A stretch of 64,000 bases of DNA from Gracilimonas halophila. GTDB taxonomy: Bacteria; Bacteroidota; Rhodothermia; Balneolales; Balneolaceae. The position numbers and the translations under genes were made by a program. Below, one piece after another: positions 52,856-60,781 of the stretch; position 1 is the stretch's first letter; each line of letters begins with the position of its first letter. The stretch spans positions 62,001 to 126,000 of the forward strand of contig NZ_JBHULI010000002.1 in the NCBI RefSeq assembly GCF_042684365.1, in the 5' to 3' direction. The notes below the pieces were generated by a model. The model was given only the letters and a program-made list of their open reading frames with translations, was not told the DNA's origin and ran no database searches.

Positions 52856-53524
52856 ATGCGCGCTCCCATTTTTGTCCCACATACCGATTATGAAGAACAC
52901 CCCGTAAATGAAATGAAAAAGCGGGCCGATGATTTCTATGAGTTCCTTAAGAAAAGACGGACCGTTCGTGATTTTTCAGAACGACCTGTACCAAGAGAGA
53001 TCATCGAAAAATGCCTTTTGGCAGCGGGAACGGCTCCGAATGGCGCCAATAAACAGCCCTGGCATTTTGTGGCGGTGAGTGATCCTGAAGTAAAAAAGAA
53101 GATCCGGATTGAGGCCGAAAAAGAGGAGCATGAATTTTATAACCGTCGAGCGCCGGATGACTGGCTCGAAGATCTCATCCCATTCGGCACAGATGAGAAG
53201 AAACCCTTCCTGGAAAAAGCCCCCTATCTGATCGGCATCTTTGCCCAAAACTATAACCTGGGTGAAAACGGGGATAAAGATAAACATTATTACGTTAAGG
53301 AGTCGGTTGGTATTGCTACCGGTATGCTGATCACCGCACTGCATCACTCAGGACTGGCTACGCTCACACATACCCCAAGTCCCATGGGTTTTTTAAATGA
53401 GATCATGGGTCGGCCTTCTCATGAAAAACCATTTCTGCTACTCGTAGTCGGATATCCTGATGAAGATGTAAAGGTTCCTGATATCACGAAGAAATCGCTG
53501 GATGAGATCGCGAGTTTTATTTAG
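52856..53524 (+). CDS. Nitroreductase, iodotyrosine deiodinase (IYD)-like
   Basis: A 222-residue FMN flavoprotein. FMN-binding RRTVRDFSERPVP (34-46) is followed by AAGTAPNGANKQPWHFVAVSD, and the end has GIATGMLITALHHSGLATLTHTPSPMGFL. The IYD substrate-lid triad is present as E91, Y95 and K116 (EEHEFYNRRAPDDWLEDL...DEKKPFL). As I recall, these are the residues used by Haliscomenobacter IYD to hold the zwitterion of halotyrosine. The enzyme would reductively remove iodine or bromine from tyrosine. It stands alone between an M23 gene and a TlpA-like gene. Confidence 0.88.
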   Translation: MRAPIFVPHTDYEEHPVNEMKKRADDFYEFLKKRRTVRDFSERPVPREIIEKCLLAAGTAPNGANKQPWHFVAVSDPEVKKKIRIEAEKEEHEFYNRRAPDDWLEDLIPFGTDEKKPFLEKAPYLIGIFAQNYNLGENGDKDKHYYVKESVGIATGMLITALHHSGLATLTHTPSPMGFLNEIMGRPSHEKPFLLLVVGYPDEDVKVPDITKKSLDEIASFI

Positions 53525-53527
53525 CAC

Positions 53528-53584
53528 AAACGTACCGGCTCAGCAAGCCGATTCACGTACCATGACTCACTGAGCCGTTGCGTT
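53528..53584. repeat. CGGCTCAG-family long hairpin, copy 3
   Basis: CGGCTCAG (about 53534-53541) pairs with CTGAGCCG (about 53571-53578). Outer AACG/CGTT can extend the stem, and an inner CGGCTCAGCAAGCCG mini-hairpin lies within. It begins just after the nitroreductase stop. Confidence 0.6.
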
Positions 53585-53628
53585 TTAAGCCTGTTACTAC
53601 AAGCCTGCTTAGTTAGTTATTTTAAGCT

Positions 53629-53636
53629 TACCTTTA
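53629..53636 (+). promoter_or_regulatory. -7-like box TACCTTTA ahead of TlpA-like gene
   Basis: TACCTTTA lies only four bases before the ATG, so any transcript from it would be nearly leaderless. It is included because the same TA(A/C)CTT form recurs before six other genes. Confidence 0.25.
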
Positions 53637-53640
53637 CTCC

Positions 53641-54252
53641 ATGAACACCAAAGAGACTAAATCAAAATCTAAAAAGTCCACATTCAAGAAAGAGCTCTTA
53701 CAATGGAGTGTCATCTTTGTGATCGGTGCCGGATTATATGCTACCGGATATCACACAGAGGTGATCGGGAAGATGCAAAGTGTCCTGCTTTATACCGGCA
53801 TTCTTCAACCTGATACGGATGCATCCGTCGTCCATGGGGATAAAGCCGACTACAACATGGCTTTGCTGACACTGGATGGCGAGCGCACCTCCCTTTCTGA
53901 ATTTGAAGGTAAAACCATTTTCATGAATTTGTGGGCGACCTGGTGTCCGCCTTGTATTGCCGAGATGCCAAATATCCAGCGGTTATATGATGATATCTCT
54001 GACGAGAACATCGTGTTTGTGATGGCCTCCCTTGATCAAGACCCTCAGAAAGCCCGCGATTTCATTGCCCGCAAAGGGTTTACCTTTCCGGTTTATTCCG
54101 TTTTGAGCAAACCACGGGTCTACGACAGTTCGGTTGTTCCAACTACCTATGTTATTTCACCCGGTGGAGATATTGTTATGGAGCATCGTGGAATGGCTAA
54201 GTACGATACGGATGACTTCAAACAGTTTTTAAAATCTATTTCCAGTCGTTAG
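53641..54252 (+). CDS. TlpA-like membrane-anchored thioredoxin
   Basis: A 203-residue protein with a basic N terminus, one membrane span (about 20-37) and a thioredoxin domain of TlpA/ResA type. The redox motif W-C-P-P-C is at 101-105 (WATWCPPCIAEMPNIQRLYDD). The cis-Pro is in SSVVPTTYVISPGG. It would reduce disulfides or mature cytochromes on the periplasmic side. No cytochrome biogenesis gene is adjacent. Confidence 0.92.
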   Translation: MNTKETKSKSKKSTFKKELLQWSVIFVIGAGLYATGYHTEVIGKMQSVLLYTGILQPDTDASVVHGDKADYNMALLTLDGERTSLSEFEGKTIFMNLWATWCPPCIAEMPNIQRLYDDISDENIVFVMASLDQDPQKARDFIARKGFTFPVYSVLSKPRVYDSSVVPTTYVISPGGDIVMEHRGMAKYDTDDFKQFLKSISSR

Positions 54253-54290
54253 ATCCGCCATTGTGTTTTTTCTCGGTGTCCAAAAAAACG

Positions 54291-54298
54291 TACCTTAG
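54291..54298 (+). promoter_or_regulatory. -7-like box TACCTTAG ahead of the VOC gene
   Basis: TACCTTAGCGG lies 35 bases before the ATG. It is similar to the boxes before ruvB, metK and proline dehydrogenase. Confidence 0.35.
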
Positions 54299-54333
54299 CG
54301 GCCAAACAAATTCTCATTCATTAAAGTCTTTCT

Positions 54334-55395
54334 ATGGAAAAAGTGATCTCCGGCATTCAGCAAATTGGCATCGGCATTCCTGATGTTTATAAGGCAACCG
54401 ATTGGTACCGAAAGCATTTCGGCATGGACATTAAGGTTTTTGAAGATGCAGCCACAGCTGAGTTGATGCTTCCCTATACCGGAGGAAAGCCCCATGACCG
54501 CACCGCCATTCTGACCCTGAATATGAAAGGCGGGGGTGGATTCGAGATCTGGCAATACACCAGCCGTACTCCGCAACCTGCCGATTTTGACCTGATGATG
54601 GGCGACCTCGGTATCAACTGCGGAAAGATCAAAACCATAGATGTAGCAAAAACCTTTGAAGAGATGTCTAAAGCCGGGCTGGATATTGTCACCCCGCTTG
54701 AAAAAAATCCTGCCGGAGATGACACTTTTTTCGTTAAGGACTTGTATGGCAACATTTGGCAAGTGGTAAAAGGAGTTGAATTCTTTAAGAAAAAGACCCC
54801 TTCAACTACCGGTGGGGTGGTCGGAGCAGTGATCGGCTCAACAGTCATCGAAAAGTCTCGTGCCCTATACTCCGATGTTTTAGGATATGATGAAGTGGTG
54901 TATGATGAATCCGGAACCTTTGCTGACTTCAGCGGATTACCCGGTGGAAATGAATCCTATCGGCGAGTTTTGCTTCGTCATTCCAAGCGCCGGGAAGGGG
55001 GATTCAGCCAGATGTTCGGGCCAACTGAAATTGAACTTATCGAAGTTAAAGAACGGGAACCTCGCAAGATCTACAAAGACCGTTATTGGGGAGATCTCGG
55101 CTTTATTCACCTTTGTTTTGATATTCAGGGAATGGATGCTTTGGAAAAAGATCTCGAATCCAATGGATTCCCCTTCACCGTAGATTCTGCCAACAGTTTT
55201 GATATGGGAGAAGCGGCCGGAAGATTTACGTATGTGGAAGATCCTGACGGAACCCTCATCGAGTTTGTGGAAACCCATAAGGTACCCATCATGAAAAAAA
55301 TCGGGTGGTATATCGATATGACGAAACGCGATCCCAGAAAAAATCTCCCAAACTGGATGATAGGGGCGCTGAGGTTTAGCAGGATGAAGGGGTAA
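54334..55395 (+). CDS. Two-domain VOC superfamily protein
   Basis: A 353-residue protein with two glyoxalase/bleomycin-resistance (VOC) halves. The first runs from IQQIGIGIPDVYKATDWYRKHFG to DLYGNIWQVVKG, the second from VIEKSRALYSDVLGYDEVVY to VEDPDGTLIEFVETHK. In the first half the usual leading His is Gly, while the second half keeps LGFIHLCFDI and the terminal Glu (E in IEFVE). Domain 1 may therefore be structural and domain 2 the metal site. Length and layout resemble 4-hydroxyphenylpyruvate-dioxygenase-like proteins but not closely enough to assign that activity. It appears monocistronic. Confidence 0.85.
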   Translation: MEKVISGIQQIGIGIPDVYKATDWYRKHFGMDIKVFEDAATAELMLPYTGGKPHDRTAILTLNMKGGGGFEIWQYTSRTPQPADFDLMMGDLGINCGKIKTIDVAKTFEEMSKAGLDIVTPLEKNPAGDDTFFVKDLYGNIWQVVKGVEFFKKKTPSTTGGVVGAVIGSTVIEKSRALYSDVLGYDEVVYDESGTFADFSGLPGGNESYRRVLLRHSKRREGGFSQMFGPTEIELIEVKEREPRKIYKDRYWGDLGFIHLCFDIQGMDALEKDLESNGFPFTVDSANSFDMGEAAGRFTYVEDPDGTLIEFVETHKVPIMKKIGWYIDMTKRDPRKNLPNWMIGALRFSRMKG

Positions 55396-55551
55396 TAAAG
55401 CGGTGACCAGGTAATTTAATGACTGTTAAAATATCTTCTTTTGAATGTATTTGGTTTCTGTGAAACACTCTTAAACCAATCCTAAATAAGAGTATTTAAT
55501 ACTGTCAGTATTGGTCATTAATTGCCGGTCATTTTTCCGGTCGTAGCGAAC

Positions 55552-56037
55552 TTAGTTATTTATCCTTGGCAAAACCCATCTTTGCATTTCAATGTACGCC
55601 CGCTTACCGGCTGGAATTACGGCCACAACTATTCTCGGCACACTACCTGTTTCGTCTTTTTCAACCTCGTATATAAATGGCTGTGTTTTTCCAGCCGCTA
55701 CTTCCATCGCCTGTGGTGAAAAACCCAAGGGTTGCAAGTAATAATTATATTGGTCACTTTTTTTATCTCTTACACTGAATACTGCGACTAACTCTGATTC
55801 TGTTTGCTTCTGCGCCTGGGCAAGTAAAGGCTCCAATTCTCGCCAAAGCACCTTGCCTTCATATTCTATGATTTCATCCCCGCCTGGGCTTGACAGTACA
55901 AATTCTGAATGTGGTAGGTTGGGTAATAAGGTACTCCCGGAGGATAAGATCGGCTGGCTGTGGTTTTGCTCCTCCATTTCCGTGGTGCAGCCTATACCTA
56001 TTATTACTATTAATATAAAAAAGAAAAGCTGTTTCAT
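55552..56037 (-). CDS. Uncharacterised lipoprotein
   Basis: A 161-residue protein with a clear lipoprotein signal (MKQLFFFILIVIIGIGC, Cys17). The mature part begins with a Ser/Leu-rich linker, then VLSSPGGDEIIEYEGKVLWRELEPLLAQAQKQTE and a mixed beta region (VAVFSVRDKKSDQYNYYLQPLGFSP). I do not recognise the family. It lies alone between the VOC gene and a divergent small lipoprotein. Confidence 0.72.
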   Translation of the reverse strand: MKQLFFFILIVIIGIGCTTEMEEQNHSQPILSSGSTLLPNLPHSEFVLSSPGGDEIIEYEGKVLWRELEPLLAQAQKQTESELVAVFSVRDKKSDQYNYYLQPLGFSPQAMEVAAGKTQPFIYEVEKDETGSVPRIVVAVIPAGKRAYIEMQRWVLPRINN

Positions 56038-56217
56038 GGTTTCTCATTTCATTCTATTATCTAAAGAGCTTAACAGCACCTGTTTGTTACATAATAGTTC
56101 ATAAACAAACGTGTTCATACAAGAGCTCAATTTCGACTTTAAATAATATTTTACTATTTCTTTTATATTAAAATCAAAACTATTACAATGGTACAAATCT
56201 GATTTACTCCACTTTAG

Positions 56218-56619
56218 ATGAAAATTTCTATACTGCCTTTATTATTATTTTCGGGTTTCCTTATCGCAAATGCCTGTGCTTCCAAAAAAACCACCTCCAA
56301 TGATTCACCCCGGGCCATTTACCCGGAAAGTGATGAATTACCGCCACAAAGTGTTCTTTTAGAATTAGAGCTGGTAGATCTTAAAGAGAGCAATGGCGGT
56401 GTTCTTTATGAAGCAAAGATCATAGATGTAATACGATATGGGCGACAAGCTCCGGTTGTTTCTAAGGGAAGCAGCATCTCCTTTTTATGTGAAGAACAAT
56501 GCTCTGAAGGTCGCCCAAAACCTCAAACCACCATCACTGCAATTATCGTTGCTCGTCAAAATATGGCGATGGGTGAAATGTCGGATGGCATTTCATGGAG
56601 GATATTTAAACTATACTAA
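56218..56619 (+). CDS. Small uncharacterised lipoprotein
   Basis: A 133-residue protein with a probable lipoprotein signal (FSGFLIANACASKK, Cys21). The remainder is beta-rich: SVLLELELVDLKESNGGVLYEAKIIDVIRYGRQAPVVSKGSSISFLCEEQC, with a CEEQC pair that could form a disulfide, and TTITAIIVARQNMAMGE. The layout suggests an OB-like or small beta-barrel fold. It is 14 bases before the T9SS cargo gene and may be co-transcribed with it. Confidence 0.7.
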   Translation: MKISILPLLLFSGFLIANACASKKTTSNDSPRAIYPESDELPPQSVLLELELVDLKESNGGVLYEAKIIDVIRYGRQAPVVSKGSSISFLCEEQCSEGRPKPQTTITAIIVARQNMAMGEMSDGISWRIFKLY

Positions 56620-56633
56620 ACCTTATTACCGTT

Positions 56634-59447
56634 ATGAAATTAATCCGCGCCTTCCTTCCGGGAATCATTCTTTTGCTTTTACTCGGGACCCCATTATTTA
56701 TTTCAAATAATCCTGATGTCCCAACCTTAGAAAAACAAAAAAAGACACTGCAAGATCGTCAAAGATTAAATAAGGGAAGAGCAGATTATTTCTTTCAGCT
56801 ATTACGGGACCCTGCAACTGATGACATCCCCAAAAACATCCGGAACCTGGAGTTAAAACAAGCTGAAAATTTGCCTGTAAGGCCCGAATTTGCCAAGCTG
56901 GGTAATCCACAAGCTTATAACTTCACAGAAGTGGGACCTTTTGATGTGGGGGGAAGAACCCGGGCCCTCGCTGTAGATATTGAGAACCCTGATATAGTTT
57001 TGGCAGGAGGCGTTTCGGGAGGAGTTTGGCGCTCAACCGATGGGGGTGATAACTGGACTCTTGTCACCGACCCCTCAGAAATTAGCAGTGTAACATATCT
57101 CGCCCAGGATCCACGTTCCGGGTTTACGGATAACTGGTATTTTGTGACAGGTGAATTTACAGGAAATTCAGCTAACACTCAGGGGGGAGGGGCTTTCTAT
57201 TATGGCAACGGTGTGTGGAAATCTACAGATAATGGAGTTACCTGGACTCAGATCTCTTCAACTGATCAAAGTGATAATTACTCCTTCAATTCTTCCTTTG
57301 ACTATATAAGTAAAGTCATGGTCAGTCCCTCTACAGGAAGTATTTTTATAGCCAGTAATGGAGTCGGCATTTTAAGGTCTACTGATGGTCAAAACTTTAA
57401 TGTGGTTCTTGGAGGATTAGGAGAACATTCCTGGAGTGATTTTGATATCGCCCCAAATGGAGATATTGTAGCTGTAATTTCTCAAGAAACTTCCGGTACC
57501 ACCCCAACAAATACTCCGGGGGTTTATGTTTCTACTAATGATGGAACTTCCTGGAGTGATGTTAGTCCTGCTTTTTTTCCGGGGACTTACCAGCGCAGTG
57601 TAATAAGTTTAGCTCCTTCTTCTCCTAATGAGGTGTATGTGCTTACCAGTGTCAATGGAACCCCTGTGCTTTCCTACATAGATCTGGATAATGCTGCTAA
57701 TAACGAAGACCGGACAGCAAACCTGCCCGACTATGGGGAACCCTCCGGAGAATTTAATTTACAGGGCGGATATAATATGCTGGTTAAAGTTCACCCTACA
57801 AGTCCTGAAACAGTGATCACCGGCGGGACTAATCTGTATATTTCCTTTGATGGGTATACAACTGCTCAACCTGCCGACCCTAACGATATGTGGATCGGGG
57901 GGTATTCTACCGATAACAATGTAAGTGGCTATAGCAACCATCATGCAGATCAGCATGTTGTCTTCTTTGACCCTAATGATCCGGACAAAGTATGGAGTGG
58001 ACATGACGGAGGAGTATCTCTTACCTCTTCTATAACCACAACTCCTGTCAGCTGGGTTGATAAGAATAACGGGTATAATGTTACTCAATTCTATGGTGTC
58101 TCCCTTCACAGGCAAGCCGGTGACGAACGTATCATGGGTGGTACTCAGGATAATGGAACACCTTTTTTCAATTATAGCATTATGGGAGAAAGCTCTTCTT
58201 CCATTGACCTTTCTTCCGGAGATGGTAGCTATTCCTATTTTGCTGATGATTATGCATATGTATCCAGCCAAAATGGAAATGTGTTGCGGCTGACCTACCT
58301 TCAGGATGGCGGTTTAGACTGTTTTTTTAATGGCTGTGGTTCAACTCAACCTATGGAATGGACTTCAGTAGAGCCTGATGATGCCTCAGGTCAGCTTTTT
58401 ATTCATCCTTTTAAGATCGATCCGACATTTAATAATACGATGTACTATCCGGAGGCGGATTCGATCTGGAGAAACACCCAGTTAGACCAGATTCCTTCTT
58501 ATGAAAACTCAACCATGTCAGGATGGTCTAAAATACCCGGTGTAAGTGTAGGTGGTGGCATGAATGGATATACAATAACCACACTTGAGGTTTCTGTTGA
58601 TAACCCGTCCTCAACATTATACTATGCCGGTTATAATGATAGCGGTAGCCCAAAGATCTTTAAAATAAATAACGCAAACTCTCACAACACCGCAGAAGAT
58701 ATTTCAATTGTTGTTGCATCATCAGGGTCCTATCCGCATGATATTTCGGTGAACCCAACTGATGGCAATGAGTTGCTGGTTATCTTCTCAAACTATAATG
58801 TTCCCAGTATCTTTCATTCTTCAGACGGTGGCTCAAGTTGGTCAAGCGTAGAAGGTAACCTTAATGGAGACATAAATACTCCGGGGCCTTCGGTACGAAC
58901 ATCAGCAATTATTGAAACCACTGGTGGTCCTGTTTACTATGTGGGTACCAGTACGGGAGTATATTCTACAACCGACTTAAACGGTGCTTTAACTACCTGG
59001 ACTCGTGAAGCAGAATCTATGATCGGCAAATCTGTAGTAGAATTTATGGACCTTCGTCCTGTGGACAATTATCTGGCTGTGGGAACTCACGGAAGAGGTC
59101 TTTTCCTTGGGGAACCCGGTTCTGCAAACAGTATCGGTGAATCTCAAAATACTGACCGGCCCAATGGTTTCTCTTTGAATCAGAATTACCCAAACCCATT
59201 TAATCCTACAACTTCGATCTCATTCAGTTTACCTACAAGCAGCAGAGTTAGTCTGGCTGTATTTGATATAAGTGGCAGGAAGGTTCTCGACCTGCTTTCA
59301 AATTCACCAATGTCTACAGGAGATCACACTATTAAGTTTGACGCGGGTGATCTCGCCAGCGGTGTTTATCTTTATAGGATGGAAGTGTACGCTGAAAATG
59401 GAAGCACACAGCTTACGGAAACACGCAGAATGACACTCATAAAATAG
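56634..59447 (+). CDS. T9SS type A sorting domain protein with sialidase/VPS10-like propeller
   Basis: A 937-residue secreted protein with a signal peptide (about 1-24). The body is a beta-propeller of BNR/sialidase-like (VPS10-type) blades: GGVWRSTDGGDNWTLV, GVWKSTDNGVTWTQI, SSDGGSSWSSVEG and YVGTSTGVYSTTD. The C-terminal about 90 residues are a type IX sorting domain: LNQNYPNPFNPTTSISFSLPTSSRVSLAVFDISGRKVLDLL and ASGVYLYRMEV. It should therefore be moved across the outer membrane and anchored or released there. No catalytic residues are evident. It is convergent with tyrA. Confidence 0.93.
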   Translation: MKLIRAFLPGIILLLLLGTPLFISNNPDVPTLEKQKKTLQDRQRLNKGRADYFFQLLRDPATDDIPKNIRNLELKQAENLPVRPEFAKLGNPQAYNFTEVGPFDVGGRTRALAVDIENPDIVLAGGVSGGVWRSTDGGDNWTLVTDPSEISSVTYLAQDPRSGFTDNWYFVTGEFTGNSANTQGGGAFYYGNGVWKSTDNGVTWTQISSTDQSDNYSFNSSFDYISKVMVSPSTGSIFIASNGVGILRSTDGQNFNVVLGGLGEHSWSDFDIAPNGDIVAVISQETSGTTPTNTPGVYVSTNDGTSWSDVSPAFFPGTYQRSVISLAPSSPNEVYVLTSVNGTPVLSYIDLDNAANNEDRTANLPDYGEPSGEFNLQGGYNMLVKVHPTSPETVITGGTNLYISFDGYTTAQPADPNDMWIGGYSTDNNVSGYSNHHADQHVVFFDPNDPDKVWSGHDGGVSLTSSITTTPVSWVDKNNGYNVTQFYGVSLHRQAGDERIMGGTQDNGTPFFNYSIMGESSSSIDLSSGDGSYSYFADDYAYVSSQNGNVLRLTYLQDGGLDCFFNGCGSTQPMEWTSVEPDDASGQLFIHPFKIDPTFNNTMYYPEADSIWRNTQLDQIPSYENSTMSGWSKIPGVSVGGGMNGYTITTLEVSVDNPSSTLYYAGYNDSGSPKIFKINNANSHNTAEDISIVVASSGSYPHDISVNPTDGNELLVIFSNYNVPSIFHSSDGGSSWSSVEGNLNGDINTPGPSVRTSAIIETTGGPVYYVGTSTGVYSTTDLNGALTTWTREAESMIGKSVVEFMDLRPVDNYLAVGTHGRGLFLGEPGSANSIGESQNTDRPNGFSLNQNYPNPFNPTTSISFSLPTSSRVSLAVFDISGRKVLDLLSNSPMSTGDHTIKFDAGDLASGVYLYRMEVYAENGSTQLTETRRMTLIK

Positions 59448-59453
59448 TTTCCG

Positions 59454-60587
59454 TTAAGCAAACCGGTCTGCCAGCCTGTTGATCAGGTAACCACTTTCTT
59501 CAAGTGCTTGTGTAGCGAACTTCCCAAAGAAGTCCGTTACACCTTCAAATTCTTTGATGAATCCTTCTCTGTCATTTTCTTCAACCAGTGTTGCGAGTTT
59601 TTTGTGATGATCAAAGAACTTTATCAGCAGGTCGCGCCGCTCTTTATTGGCAAATACAATATCAGCATACAGCTCTGCATCCTGTGCAAAGATCCGGCCG
59701 GTCATCATCAGCTCTGCACGATAGATAGGTGAGGAATAGTCCAGCATATCGGCCGGCTTCAGATCGTACTCTTCCATAAAAGAACCATGAAGCAACGCTA
59801 CAAAATGGCGGAGCCCCTGCACCAAGTGCATTACATGATCGTGTTTTTCGGGATCCGCCTCTATTACCCGCATTCCCCAAAGTTCACATTGGTCTTTGAA
59901 CCAAGAGGCTTTATTTCTATCTCTTGCATCACAAAATACCATCAGCTGCTTGGAAAGATTCTGTACATCCGGGCCGTGCATGGGGTGAAGCCCTACCACT
60001 GGTCCTTCGTGGGCTTTCAACATGGCATCTATGGGGTTTGATTTGTTGCTTGTAAAATCAGCCAGTATGGTCTCTTTCTTCAGACGGCCACTTAAACGCT
60101 CTATCACACTTTCAGTAACATTTATGGGTACCGTAACAATAACCATATCCAGTTTTGGTGCCCACTCTTCCAGCTCATACCAGTTGCTTTTATCAATAGA
60201 ATAGGTGATGTGGCCTGTCTGATCCGCCATTCTTTTATACAGTTTACCCATTCCGCCTTCCCCGCCAATAAGTAAAATATGCTTGGGTTTATCCGTGGCA
60301 ATTGGAAATGTTTCCTGCGATTGCGTTGCCCGGGAAGCCGTCATGATCATCCGTAAAAAATCCTCTGCCCAATCAGGATCAATACCTTTTGTTCTGGCTA
60401 ACTTCTTAAAGGCTTCAGTTTTTTCCTCTTCTCGAGCCGGGACAAAAACAGGAAGCTGATTTTCCACTTTTCGCTTGATGACATCACGTACAATATCTCC
60501 CCGCTCTGAGAGCAAGTCTAATATTTGTTCGTCTATTTCGTCTATCCTTTTTCGGGGCGATTCTAATTCTTTATGTCGATGGGACAT
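59454..60587 (-). CDS. tyrA: Bifunctional chorismate mutase / prephenate dehydrogenase
   Basis: A 377-residue fused enzyme of tyrosine biosynthesis. Residues about 8-90 are an AroQ-type chorismate mutase (RKRIDEIDEQILDLLSERGDIVRDVIKRK). Residues about 105-377 are the NAD-dependent prephenate dehydrogenase with GGEGGMGKLYKRM, VGLHPMHGPDV and QGLRHFVALLHGSF. The arrangement is the same as in E. coli TyrA. The start is an ATG at 60587. It is divergent from uvrB, with a hairpin between them. Confidence 0.93.
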   Translation of the reverse strand: MSHRHKELESPRKRIDEIDEQILDLLSERGDIVRDVIKRKVENQLPVFVPAREEEKTEAFKKLARTKGIDPDWAEDFLRMIMTASRATQSQETFPIATDKPKHILLIGGEGGMGKLYKRMADQTGHITYSIDKSNWYELEEWAPKLDMVIVTVPINVTESVIERLSGRLKKETILADFTSNKSNPIDAMLKAHEGPVVGLHPMHGPDVQNLSKQLMVFCDARDRNKASWFKDQCELWGMRVIEADPEKHDHVMHLVQGLRHFVALLHGSFMEEYDLKPADMLDYSSPIYRAELMMTGRIFAQDAELYADIVFANKERRDLLIKFFDHHKKLATLVEENDREGFIKEFEGVTDFFGKFATQALEESGYLINRLADRFA

Positions 60588-60612
60588 GGTGCTTGGTTAT
60601 TCATTATTGGTG

Positions 60613-60642
60613 TATTGGTTAAAAACTCTCCGTTAACCAATA
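60613..60642. repeat. TATTGGTTAA/TTAACCAATA hairpin in the tyrA-uvrB gap
   Basis: Perfect 10-bp arms (60613-60622, 60633-60642) around a 10-nt loop lie in the divergent gap. A similar word-based hairpin (GGTTAATGGT) follows uvrB. It may be a dispersed repeat or an operator; there is no direct evidence for either. Confidence 0.6.
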
Positions 60643-60763
60643 ACTATTTTCAATTAGCTGTTTGTAACAGCCATTATGGAATGTTTCTAAATCATTTGTG
60701 TTTTCGAAATCTGTAGCATCAATTAATGAACAAATATCGTTTCCTAAGTTACATCACAGTTTG

Positions 60764-60771
60764 TACCTTTA
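60764..60771 (+). promoter_or_regulatory. -7-like box TACCTTTA ahead of uvrB
   Basis: TACCTTTA lies 10 bases before the ATG. It shares the TA(A/C)CTT pattern with other starts in this window. Confidence 0.25.
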
Positions 60772-60781
60772 AAAGGTCTTT

